Below the pieces are notes generated by a model, which did not search any database, was not told the DNA's origin, and was given only the letters and a program-made list of their open reading frames with translations. This document shows, in pieces, positions 1 through 6,434 of a DNA stretch of 9,088 nucleotides (position 1 is its first letter; every line of letters begins with the position of its first letter). The position numbers and the translations under genes are program-made. Source of the stretch: Candidatus Woesearchaeota archaeon (lineage in GTDB: Archaea > Nanobdellota > Nanobdellia > Woesearchaeales > WAPY01). Where the stretch lies: NCBI GenBank assembly GCA_015520525.1, contig WAPY01000037.1, positions 1 through 9,088 of the forward strand. The letters run 5' to 3'.

Positions 1-545
1 AAGATATACAGTTCAGAGGGAGTTAAAGATTGAATATTTACATTTAAAGATGGTTCATTTACAATTCTGTTATTCAAAACATTCAAACCAGGGACATGTC
101 CCGGATTCAGGGACATGTCCTTTTCATGTCCCGACATGTCCTTTTCATGTCCCGACATGTCCTTTTCGTAGGTCTTATTGAGATTTTTAAGCAGAACAGT
201 TAAATCAGCAAGAGAAGACTTAATTTCAGATAAAGAATCAACTTTATTATTAAGGGAAGTTAAAAATGTCGAGTTATCACTGATAGAAGATTCGAGAGAG
301 TCTACCCTTGACTCAAGAAAGGACAACTTAGAGGAAAGATCCTCCATGTGAGTTAAGATACGCTCATTGAATTTTCTCTGCTCTAAATCCCTCCTTTTAA
401 GGTAAAAGATATCCTGTTTTACAGAAGAAATTTGAGAGTTAAAGAAGAGAATCCAATCTCTAACTCTTAAAAACTCATTTTTTACCTTAATAAAAGCCTT
501 TTTTATGGGATTTACATCCTGGCCTGATGAGGGAATAAGATTCAT
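1..545 (-). CDS. Coiled-coil hypothetical protein with heptapeptide-repeat linker (C-terminus off window)
   Basis: The minus frame is open from an ATG at 545-543 to the window edge, giving 181 residues without a stop. Residues 1-36 form a basic/aromatic N-terminus (starts MNLIPSSGQDVNPIKKAF). Residues about 37-125 look like a long amphipathic coiled coil rich in L, S, E and K. Residues 127-145 form a linker of tandem EKDMSGH units, followed by NPGHVPG. The last visible residues, around QSLTPSELYI, resemble the start of a winged-helix domain of the LTPxE type, which would lie off the window. A TTTAAATA box sits 26.5 bp upstream of the start, and AAGGTG (550-555, minus sense) lies close to it. 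I associate this N-terminus with DPANN archaeal proteins from memory; function is unknown. A DNA-binding regulator is the best guess if the HTH is real. Confidence 0.8.
   Translation of the reverse strand, partial: MNLIPSSGQDVNPIKKAFIKVKNEFLRVRDWILFFNSQISSVKQDIFYLKRRDLEQRKFNERILTHMEDLSSKLSFLESRVDSLESSISDNSTFLTSLNNKVDSLSEIKSSLADLTVLLKNLNKTYEKDMSGHEKDMSGHEKDMSLNPGHVPGLNVLNNRIVNEPSLNVNIQSLTPSELYI
91..168. repeat. Palindromic GGGACATGTCCC-type repeats, 21-bp tandem array inside a gene
   Basis: Units of 21 bp run at 112-132 and 133-153, with a partial third unit at 154-168. Each holds the palindrome GACATGTC (112-119, 133-140, 154-161) followed by TTTTCATGTCCC. A further perfect 12-bp palindrome GGGACATGTCCC lies at 91-102. 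The 21-bp length keeps the reading frame, so on the minus strand the array encodes a seven-residue repeat (EKDMSGH) in a linker. No other GGACATGTCC occurs in the window. Confidence 0.9.
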
Positions 546-567
546 GAAACACCTTAAGAGCAAAGAT

Positions 568-575
568 TATTTAAA
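568..575 (-). promoter_or_regulatory. Archaeal TATA box for the coiled-coil gene
   Basis: On the minus strand this reads TTTAAATA within an A/T-rich stretch (567-580). Its centre is 26.5 bp from the A of the ATG at 545, the usual archaeal TATA-to-start-site distance, so the transcript would be leaderless or nearly so. The 546-750 interval is divergent and also holds the promoter of the plus-strand operon; nothing else was recognised in it. Confidence 0.65.
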
Positions 576-711
576 AATTTCTAATAAAAAAGAGAAAAAG
601 AGAAAAACAAGCGGGAGAATACAGTGGGCACCATGTAATAAATGACAAAAAGTGAGAGTTAAGCAGGCAAATAAGAAGGTGTTAGAATAATAAGAGTTAG
701 AAAGGAGAAGA

Positions 712-719
712 TATAAAAA
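712..719 (+). promoter_or_regulatory. Probable TATA box for the plus-strand operon
   Basis: TATAAAAA preceded by a purine-rich GGAGAAGA element that could serve as BRE. The centre is 35.5 bp from the ATG at 751, implying a leader of about 9 nt with no Shine-Dalgarno motif in it. The region is generally A-rich, so the exact box is less certain than the others in this window. Confidence 0.5.
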
Positions 720-750
720 AAGGAGAGAATTAACAAGAACAACAAGAAGA

Positions 751-1968
751 ATGAGAGAAAGACAACTCACTGGATTTGAGATTCATAGGTTAATAGAGGA
801 GAATAGAATGTTATTAAAGGACAGCAGAGTTGACAAAATATTCCACAGCAAAAATGATTTTGTGATAAGATTAAGAACAAAACCCTTAATGGTTAACCAA
901 ATCAAAAATGCGCAAAATAGCATCTCTGAAAATAAAAAGAGGAAAAAAGTGAGTTTAATTTTCAAAATACCAAATTTATTTTTTATAAAAGAGGAGTATG
1001 AACCTTTTGAGGCAGAAACAAGCAATTTTACAGGTTTGTTGAGAAAAAAACTCAACAACAAAGTATTAAGAGAGATTTCTCAGAGAGGATTTGATAGAAT
1101 AATAGACTTAAAATTTGAAGGGAAGGATGAACATCTAAAGTTAATGATAGAATTGTTTGACAAAGGAGCAATATTATTAACAGACGAGACCGGAAGAATA
1201 ATCGCAAAATATGGGAGTGAAAACGCAGGGAGAACATTCTCTATAAATAACAGTTATGAGGAGCCAGAAAACATAATTAAAAGCCCTGCGAAAATATTCT
1301 CCGAGGGGCATGACATAATTAAAAAAATGCTGAAAAAAACAGGGGAAAAAGAGATAGTTAAAGTCCTCGCCTCAGATTATGGATTCGGGAGGCTGTATGC
1401 TGAAGAGATATGTTCAAGGTCTGGAATAAAAAAGATGAAAAAGAGCGGAGAATTAACTAAAGAAGAATTAAGCTCTCTCGCTAAAAAAGTCAAAGAGGTC
1501 CTCTCAGAACACAAAAACATAATTTACATAAAAGAGAACGAACCAGAGGAAGTCTCCTGCGTTGAAATAAAATCACTCAACCTTGAAAGAAGAGAGTTTG
1601 AGAGCTTTTCAAAAGCTATAGAAGAATTTGTAAGAGAAAAGCAAGCAGAAAGCAAGAAGGGAAAAGCTCCAAAGAAAGAGGAAATAATAATCAAAAAACA
1701 GAAAGAAACAATTGAGAGATTAAAGAAAGAAGCTGAAGAAGACAAGAGAAAGGCTGAGGAGATATATGAGCATTACAATGAAATAAAATGGATAATAGGA
1801 GAAGCCAACAGAATAATAAAGTCGCAGGGGACAAATAAGGAAAAGAAAGAAAAGATACTTAAATTAAATGACCTCCTTAAAGACAAAGGGATAAAAATAG
1901 AAGAGATAAATTTTAAAGATAAAAAAGTTAGAATAAGTGTAAAAAAGAATAAAGGAAACAACAAATAA
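751..1968 (+). CDS. rqcH: Short RqcH/Rqc2/NEMF-family protein (NFACT-N, HhH, coiled coil/M) lacking NFACT-R
   Basis: RqcH/Rqc2/NEMF proteins bind the large ribosomal subunit carrying stalled peptidyl-tRNA and recruit tRNA to extend the nascent chain with C-terminal alanine (or CAT) tails. Visible regions are: NFACT-N, residues about 5-175, with the conserved D-R pair (D115-R116 in QRGFDRIIDLKF) required for tailing in characterised homologues; a helix-hairpin-helix region about 195-260, with the motif FGRLYAEEICSRSGI; a charged coiled coil about 290-345; and an M-like region about 345-400 (AEEIYEHYNEIKWI, ending INFKDKKVRISV). At 405 residues it is clearly shorter than full homologues (about 570 in Bacillus, longer in archaea as I recall). 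It stops just where the returning coiled-coil helix and the NFACT-R (DUF814) domain should begin. The next gene starts 28 bp downstream and does not encode NFACT-R. First gene of a four-gene operon. The family assignment is firm; activity of the short form is uncertain. Confidence 0.85.
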   Translation: MRERQLTGFEIHRLIEENRMLLKDSRVDKIFHSKNDFVIRLRTKPLMVNQIKNAQNSISENKKRKKVSLIFKIPNLFFIKEEYEPFEAETSNFTGLLRKKLNNKVLREISQRGFDRIIDLKFEGKDEHLKLMIELFDKGAILLTDETGRIIAKYGSENAGRTFSINNSYEEPENIIKSPAKIFSEGHDIIKKMLKKTGEKEIVKVLASDYGFGRLYAEEICSRSGIKKMKKSGELTKEELSSLAKKVKEVLSEHKNIIYIKENEPEEVSCVEIKSLNLERREFESFSKAIEEFVREKQAESKKGKAPKKEEIIIKKQKETIERLKKEAEEDKRKAEEIYEHYNEIKWIIGEANRIIKSQGTNKEKKEKILKLNDLLKDKGIKIEEINFKDKKVRISVKKNKGNNK

Positions 1969-1996
1969 TGAAAAGATAAGTAAAGCCATAATTAAA

Positions 1997-2869
1997 ATGG
2001 AAAACCAAAACACAAAGGAACCTTTAACGCAAAGCCCTGTTGAGCTGATGATAAAGCCTAACATTTTGTGGGCAATCATAGAAGAAACATTCACAGCTTT
2101 TATATACTTGAGCATAGCAGCCCTTCTCATTTATATTCCAAAATTAATACTTCAAGAGGACTTAATACAAGTTGTTGTAGGAATAATAACTGCGTTCGGA
2201 ATTTCTGTAAACCAAAAAGCAGCCTACAGCATAACTGCAGAAGGCATGCTGATGCTCGCTTTAATCTATGTCTTTATAAAAGTTTTAATAAACACAGGAA
2301 CAGCAGTTGTATTAGAAAGCGATAAGGTAAGAATTATCAAAAGCTTAATTGTCAAGAAAGGGGAAATAAAAAAGTATGATGATATTGTGAGAATATTATA
2401 CAAGCCGACAATACTGAACAGTGGAACAATACTCATTGAAACATTTGAAGTGACAAAACCAATAACAGTAAATTATGTGAACCCACTGAAAGAAACATTT
2501 GAACGAGCAAGAGAGATAATAAGAGACAACATGGCAAAAGAGGTAACGCAGAAGATACAGAAAGCAACAACAGAGGATATGAGCCCTCAAAGTTTAGAAG
2601 AGATCATGGCGTTAATAAAGAAAGATAAAGTAGAAAAGAATGATTTAATAACAACAATAAACAACATAGCAAGGTCATCGCAGCCTGAAGACCAGAAGAA
2701 CATATTCAAAATAGTGCTCAAAGAACTGACGAAAACAAGAAAGATAAGCAGGGAGGATTTAAAAGACACCATAGATGAGCTCAGAGTAACCGGATTAATA
2801 TCCCCTGAAGACATAAAAGATTTGACAGAACTCCTGTTCACAGCAGAAGAATCATTCGAAGGACTTTAA
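1997..2869 (+). CDS. Membrane protein with bacterial-PH-like (bPH2-type) domain and helical C-terminus
   Basis: A 290-residue protein with hydrophobic segments at about 29-50, 57-72 and 82-99, followed by a beta-rich region about 102-175. That region (AVVLESDKVRIIKSLIVKKG, then YDDIVRILYKPTIL and GTILIETFEV, ending in a helix after YVNPLKETFERAREI) has the strand pattern of bPH2/YdbS-YdbT-type PH-like domains. Residues about 180-290 are predicted helical and charged, with repeated short motifs resembling SPQSLEEIMALI and SREDLKDTIDELRVTGLIS, possibly small winged-helix-like units. The PH call rests on pattern, not on diagnostic residues. It begins 28 bp after the RqcH-like gene and ends 7 bp before the next, so it is probably co-transcribed. 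A membrane-tethered adaptor is possible, but no function is established. Confidence 0.6.
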   Translation: MENQNTKEPLTQSPVELMIKPNILWAIIEETFTAFIYLSIAALLIYIPKLILQEDLIQVVVGIITAFGISVNQKAAYSITAEGMLMLALIYVFIKVLINTGTAVVLESDKVRIIKSLIVKKGEIKKYDDIVRILYKPTILNSGTILIETFEVTKPITVNYVNPLKETFERAREIIRDNMAKEVTQKIQKATTEDMSPQSLEEIMALIKKDKVEKNDLITTINNIARSSQPEDQKNIFKIVLKELTKTRKISREDLKDTIDELRVTGLISPEDIKDLTELLFTAEESFEGL

Positions 2870-2876
2870 TTCTAAA

Positions 2877-3464
2877 ATGTTCGTAAGAGTAAAAAAAAGG
2901 AAAGGCAAAAACTACGCTTACCTCGTTAAGAACGAATGGACAAGCAGAGGCACAAGACAGAAGGTCATAAAATACCTTGGGGGAGTTGTTGGAATAGAGA
3001 AGAAAAATCCAGCAAACTTTAATGTGGATGAACTAATAAAAAGCAACGCGGAAGAATTCATAAAGAAAACTATCCAGAATGAACTTAAGTCGTTGGGCTT
3101 CACAGATGAAAAGAATACGATGAGATTCGGCGGAGTAGAATACAACAAAAGAACTTATGAAATAAAAAAAGACGGGAAGAGAGCAGTAATAAAGAATAAC
3201 GAAGGATTCATATGCGAAGACACAATAAAAGACCTTCTTAAGTTTGTAAAGAAGGATTATAAAACTCTAAAAAAAGGAACAAAGACTGAAACAAAGAACT
3301 TCATAATAAAAAACCTCGCAAACAAATTCTTAGAAGCTGGACTCCCAGCAAATGAGAATTATTTTATAATATTGGCGGATAAAATACTAAGCGAGAGGAA
3401 ACAAGAAGAAGAGGACAAAAAGGAAGAAGAGAAAGATGATGAAAATGAAGAATTTTACTATTAA
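2877..3464 (+). CDS. Hypothetical protein with transposase-like N-terminal hairpin and acidic C-terminal tail
   Basis: A 195-residue protein of unknown function. Residues 1-41 (FVRVKKRKGKNYAYLVKNEW, then RQKVIKYLGGVVGI) have the beta-hairpin look of the N-terminal domain of IS1634/IS4-type transposases, but no catalytic DDE domain follows, so this is not a transposase. Residues about 45-70 are helical, 95-125 beta-rich with an EICEDT-like helix start near 115, and 125-170 helical. The tail from about 170 is strongly acidic (E/D-rich, ending EEFYY). It starts 7 bp after the PH-like gene. Its last 29 bp (counting the stop codon) overlap the first codons of the TGT gene, suggesting translational coupling. 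The family seems, from memory, common in DPANN genomes; a nucleic-acid-binding role is only a guess. Confidence 0.7.
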   Translation: MFVRVKKRKGKNYAYLVKNEWTSRGTRQKVIKYLGGVVGIEKKNPANFNVDELIKSNAEEFIKKTIQNELKSLGFTDEKNTMRFGGVEYNKRTYEIKKDGKRAVIKNNEGFICEDTIKDLLKFVKKDYKTLKKGTKTETKNFIIKNLANKFLEAGLPANENYFIILADKILSERKQEEEDKKEEEKDDENEEFYY

Positions 3465-4572
3465 AGAAACACATGGAAAAGCGAGAACGGGAGTTATGAA
3501 AACAGCGCAGAATGAATTTGAAACTCCCGTATTCTTACCTGTATCAACAAAGGCCGCTGCAAAGTATTTAAGCAGCAAGGACCTTGAAAAAATAGGCGCA
3601 AAGGCAATAATCTCAAACTCTTTTCTGCTTTACCTAAAACCAGGAATGGAAGTCCTCAAAAAACAGGAAATACACGAATTCATGAATTATTCAGGAACAG
3701 TATTTACAGACTGCGGAGGCTTTCAAAAGTTGAGGAGCATGTTCAAAGGTATGAGCAAGAAGGGAATACACTTCAGAAGCCCATACGACGGGAGCAAACA
3801 TGTGATAACACCAAAGAAGATAATTAATGTGCAGAACACTCTCGGCAGCAATGTAGCCATGAGCTTGGACGACTGCTCACCCTACGGCTCATCAATTGAG
3901 GAAACAAAAGAAGCTATGGAAAGAACACATAAGTGGGCGAAAGAATCACTTGAAGAATTCTCAAAATTAAAAGATGAAGGAAGCAAGATGCAACTCTTTG
4001 GAATATGCCAAGGAGGATTTTTTGAGGAAACAAGAAAGAAAAGCTGTAGGTTCATAGACGAACTCACTGTGAATGGAACAAACTTCGATGGAATAGCAAT
4101 AGGCGGATTGAGAATAGGAGAACCAGCCAAGCTTATGAATAAAATGGTAAAGGTAAGCACTGAAATTTTAACTGAGGAAAAGCCGAAATATCTCATGGGA
4201 GTAGGCAACCCAGCTGATATAATAACCTCCGTGCAGGAAGGCGTTGATGTATTTGACAGTATATACCCCGTTGAGAACGCAAGACATGGGAACATATTCA
4301 CAACAGAAGGAAAAATAGACATTGAGAAATCAAAGTATCAATTCGACTTTAAGCCATTAGACCCAAACTGCGACTGCTTCGTATGCCAGAATTACACAAG
4401 AGCATATATACATCATCTCTTTAAAACAGACGAGCCCTTGGCGAAAATGCTGGCAGTATATCATAATCAATACTTTATGCAAAGGTTTATGGAGAAAATT
4501 AGAACAGCAATAAAAGAGGGCGAATTGGACAAAATGAAGGAAAGGACAGTCAAACAATACAAAACACCTTAA
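3436..4572 (+). CDS. tgt: Bacterial-type tRNA-guanine transglycosylase (queuosine pathway)
   Basis: Exchanges guanine for a 7-deazaguanine base (preQ1 or queuine) in tRNA. The 378-residue length and whole-chain pattern match bacterial TGT acting at G34 of GUN anticodons, not the longer archaeal ArcTGT with its C-terminal PUA domain. Visible residues: general base D92 in TDCGGFQ; substrate pocket D145 and C147 in SLDDCSPY; Q192 in GICQGG; GGL at 223-225; nucleophile D274 in VFDSIYP; zinc ligands C312, C314, C317 (CDCFVC) and H343. I227 occupies the spot of Z. mobilis V233 and C147 that of C158, which fits preQ1 more than the eukaryotic queuine type (inference). Oddities: the usual PTRNAR reads PVENAR, so one anticodon-contacting arginine is glutamate (E280), and the NTYHL motif reads NSFLL. 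Start choices are M1, M2 or M4 (3436, 3439, 3445); all overlap the upstream gene. Last gene of the operon. Confidence 0.94.
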   Translation: MMKMKNFTIKETHGKARTGVMKTAQNEFETPVFLPVSTKAAAKYLSSKDLEKIGAKAIISNSFLLYLKPGMEVLKKQEIHEFMNYSGTVFTDCGGFQKLRSMFKGMSKKGIHFRSPYDGSKHVITPKKIINVQNTLGSNVAMSLDDCSPYGSSIEETKEAMERTHKWAKESLEEFSKLKDEGSKMQLFGICQGGFFEETRKKSCRFIDELTVNGTNFDGIAIGGLRIGEPAKLMNKMVKVSTEILTEEKPKYLMGVGNPADIITSVQEGVDVFDSIYPVENARHGNIFTTEGKIDIEKSKYQFDFKPLDPNCDCFVCQNYTRAYIHHLFKTDEPLAKMLAVYHNQYFMQRFMEKIRTAIKEGELDKMKERTVKQYKTP

Positions 4573-4606
4573 TGTTGTCACCAATAAGTAATTAAAAATA
4601 GAAAGA

Positions 4607-4614
4607 TTTAAATA
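4607..4614 (+). promoter_or_regulatory. Archaeal TATA box for the SLT transglycosylase gene
   Basis: TTTAAATA preceded by the purine stretch GAAAGA (4601-4606), a plausible BRE. Its centre lies 26.5 bp before the A of the ATG at 4637, and no Shine-Dalgarno motif is present between them, so a leaderless mRNA is expected. The T-rich run that follows (4615-4626) could also serve as a terminator for the preceding operon, which cannot be told from sequence alone. Confidence 0.7.
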
Positions 4615-4636
4615 CTTCTTTTGTTTTACATACCTT

Positions 4637-5542
4637 ATGACCCGCTATGTGAAAAAAGGAGAAGAAGTGCCTTGGTACAAAGGACTCGCTGCGAAAATAA
4701 TCCTGCCTGCGATAGTAGGCACTGCAATGTTCTCAAACACAAACAAAGCCTTAATGCCAAACTATTTCCACCCTCCCAATGAGCAAAAGCAAGTAGGTTA
4801 CATGGCGGCAGAACCTGCAACGGAGCTAGAGAAAAGGAGAGTATATCCGGAACAGAATAAACCAAAATTAGAGAGCATAATAAGAGAAGCAGACAGCGAA
4901 AGCAACATACAAAAAACACAAGCAAGCAATAAACAGGACAGCACGGAAATAACAACAGGGGACCAAATAATATACAACCGCTTGGAGAAATATGCGTCAA
5001 AAACCCTCTTGAATATATTAAGCTCTCAATTAATACTTCACACAAACGAAGGAGTAATAAAAACAAGAATTCTAAAAGATACTTTTCCAAGAATAGAAGA
5101 TGCTTATTATACTCTTATGGGAGTTGCAGCAGTGGAGAGCAGCGGAGATCCAAACGCAGAAAATCCTTACGGAGCATACGGGTTAGGACAAATAACAAAA
5201 TACGCGCTTGCAGACTACAACCAAATAGTTGACCAATACCACCCAGAATTAATTAATAGGATAACTGGAGAAAGAATTAAACTTCAAAAGTACACACTTG
5301 AAGATATGAAAGACCCCGAGAAAAATTTAATAGTTATGGCAATGTATTTGAACCATCTCGAAAAGGTTGTCGGCGGGCCTATTGTAACAATACTAACCTC
5401 TTACTCAGGAAATAATGATCATCATGAGATAGCAATAGCATACATGAAAAAAGAAGATGATTTTGCCAAAAAATTCAGACTACTCGATAAGATAAATGGA
5501 ATGTTAAAAGAAAAAGAAATTTACTTCAACAGCAATAACTAA
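4637..5542 (+). CDS. SLT-type lytic transglycosylase, membrane-anchored or secreted
   Basis: Lysozyme-like transglycosylases cleave the MurNAc-GlcNAc bond of peptidoglycan with a single catalytic glutamate. Here residues 158-187 hold the family signature: catalytic E167 in AAVESSGDPNA, then GAYGLGQIT at 179-187. A later helix (NLIVMAMYLNHL) and SYSGN match the YL...aYNaG elements of the fold. The N-terminus has positive charges and a moderately hydrophobic stretch at about 17-34, a likely signal peptide or anchor, followed by a polar low-complexity linker to about residue 105. The 301-residue protein thus seems to be displayed outside the membrane. It has its own leaderless promoter. Its stop codon overlaps that of galU (CTAA at 5539-5542). 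If the host is an archaeon without peptidoglycan, the substrate would lie in other cells; a phage or conjugation origin is the alternative. Confidence 0.85.
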   Translation: MTRYVKKGEEVPWYKGLAAKIILPAIVGTAMFSNTNKALMPNYFHPPNEQKQVGYMAAEPATELEKRRVYPEQNKPKLESIIREADSESNIQKTQASNKQDSTEITTGDQIIYNRLEKYASKTLLNILSSQLILHTNEGVIKTRILKDTFPRIEDAYYTLMGVAAVESSGDPNAENPYGAYGLGQITKYALADYNQIVDQYHPELINRITGERIKLQKYTLEDMKDPEKNLIVMAMYLNHLEKVVGGPIVTILTSYSGNNDHHEIAIAYMKKEDDFAKKFRLLDKINGMLKEKEIYFNSNN

Positions 5543-6387
5543 CGAAACTCATCAATGACCTGCCTCAACTCAGGATTGTCCTTGGCAAACTCCAATAGAG
5601 TTCTCAAATACTCGACCTTGTTGCCGACGGTAAGCCACTTGCCGTTTATGACCTTAGCGTGCATGGGAAAATCCTTGTTCATAGCTTTTAAAGCGTCAGT
5701 AAGCTGAATCTCATTGTTCCTGCCGGGCTTTGTCTTCTCCAGATAATCAAAGATTTCAGGCATGAGAACATAACGACCAAGTATTGCAAGGTTCGAAGGA
5801 GCCTCCTCAACAGGTGGCTTCTCAACTAAGCCGTTGATTTTGTAAATTCCTTCATCAACTTCTTCACCGTCAACAACGCCGTAACTGCTGACCTTTTCCA
5901 TGGGAATTTTATCAACAGCAATCACCGAAGAATTAAGCTTAGACGCAGTGCTTATTAAGTCCTTAGTGCATGGAACTTTTGACTTAACAATATCATCTCC
6001 CAACAAAACAACAAACGGCTCATCTCCAACAAAGGATTTTGCTTTGAGAACAGCATGCCCTAAGCCAAGCATCTCCTTCTGCCTCAAATAATAAATATCA
6101 GCAAGGTTGTCAATCTTTTCAAGAGTCATGAGCAGGTCAACCTTGCCCTTCCTCTTAAGAACCTCCTCAACCTCAAAGGATTTATCAAAATAATCTTCAA
6201 TCTCAAACTTATTCCTGCCCGTGATTATAAGAATGTCCTCAATTCCTGAATTAATAGCCTCCTCAACAATGTATTGAATGGCGGGCTTGTCAATTATAGG
6301 GAGCATCTCTTTAGGCATCGCCTTAGTCGCAGGAAGAAATCTTGTTCCGAAACCAGCAGCGGGAATAACCGCTTTCTTTATTCTCAT
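5539..6387 (-). CDS. galU: UTP-glucose-1-phosphate uridylyltransferase
   Basis: Makes UDP-glucose from UTP and glucose-1-phosphate in the cytoplasm, feeding glycan and glycolipid synthesis. The 282-residue length and motifs are classic bacterial GalU: the nucleotide-binding loop PAAGFGTRFLPATKAMPKE at 9-27, GLGHA at 108-112, the Mg-binding LLGDD at 128-132, VEKP at 188-191 and NLAILGRYVL at 199-208, then NNEIQLTDAL. The start is well supported by a strong Shine-Dalgarno (6391-6398) and TATA box (6422-6429). The gene lies 47 bp downstream of the GT-C-like membrane protein on the same strand but has its own promoter. Its 3' end overlaps the converging SLT gene by 4 bp. UDP-glucose supply next to a putative membrane glycosyltransferase suggests surface glycosylation (inference). 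Confidence 0.94.
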   Translation of the reverse strand: MRIKKAVIPAAGFGTRFLPATKAMPKEMLPIIDKPAIQYIVEEAINSGIEDILIITGRNKFEIEDYFDKSFEVEEVLKRKGKVDLLMTLEKIDNLADIYYLRQKEMLGLGHAVLKAKSFVGDEPFVVLLGDDIVKSKVPCTKDLISTASKLNSSVIAVDKIPMEKVSSYGVVDGEEVDEGIYKINGLVEKPPVEEAPSNLAILGRYVLMPEIFDYLEKTKPGRNNEIQLTDALKAMNKDFPMHAKVINGKWLTVGNKVEYLRTLLEFAKDNPELRQVIDEFR

Positions 6388-6390
6388 AAA

Positions 6391-6398
6391 ATCACCTC
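6391..6398 (-). promoter_or_regulatory. Strong Shine-Dalgarno site of galU
   Basis: On the minus strand this reads GAGGTGAT, three bases before the ATG at 6387, a good match to the 16S rRNA 3' end (AUCACCUC). It is the only canonical, well-placed ribosome binding site of a gene with a clear promoter here. It fixes the galU start. Confidence 0.8.
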
Positions 6399-6421
6399 AT
6401 ATTACTTTATCATACTCTTAG

Positions 6422-6429
6422 TATTTATA
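6422..6429 (-). promoter_or_regulatory. TATA box for galU
   Basis: Minus-strand TATAAATA, centre 38.5 bp from the galU ATG. Applying the 26.5-bp spacing of the leaderless promoters in this window puts the transcript start near 6399 and gives a 12-nt leader (TGAGGTGATTTT) that consists almost entirely of the Shine-Dalgarno site. Confidence 0.65.
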
Positions 6430-6434
6430 CTTTA

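Noticed and set aside
91..168. Possible CRISPR array
   Set aside because: Units are 21 bp, directly abutting without spacers, and keep a reading frame; this is a tandem repeat in a gene.
1036..1058. Perfect 8-bp inverted repeat TTGTTGAG / CTCAACAA with a 7-A loop
   Set aside because: It lies inside the NFACT-N coding region, has no T-run after it, and such a short hairpin is expected by chance in AT-rich DNA.
1969..2869. Search for a frameshifted NFACT-R continuation of the RqcH-like gene
   Set aside because: Only 28 bp separate the genes, and the next protein is a membrane/PH-like protein without NFACT-R features.
2877..3464. Insertion sequence remnant
   Set aside because: There is no catalytic domain, no terminal inverted repeats or target duplication, and the gene is tightly packed in an operon.
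3882..4322. Minus-strand 146-residue open frame inside tgt
   Set aside because: The plus-strand frame is an unmistakable TGT with all catalytic residues; the antisense frame is a shadow.
4573..4636. Possible small RNA or tRNA between tgt and the SLT gene
   Set aside because: Only 64 bp, with no cloverleaf or stem structure; it is accounted for by the TATA box and start region.
4635..5090. Minus-strand 151-residue leucine/cysteine-rich open frame
   Set aside because: It is antisense to the SLT gene, and its composition is what a complement of lysine/glutamate-rich coding sequence gives.
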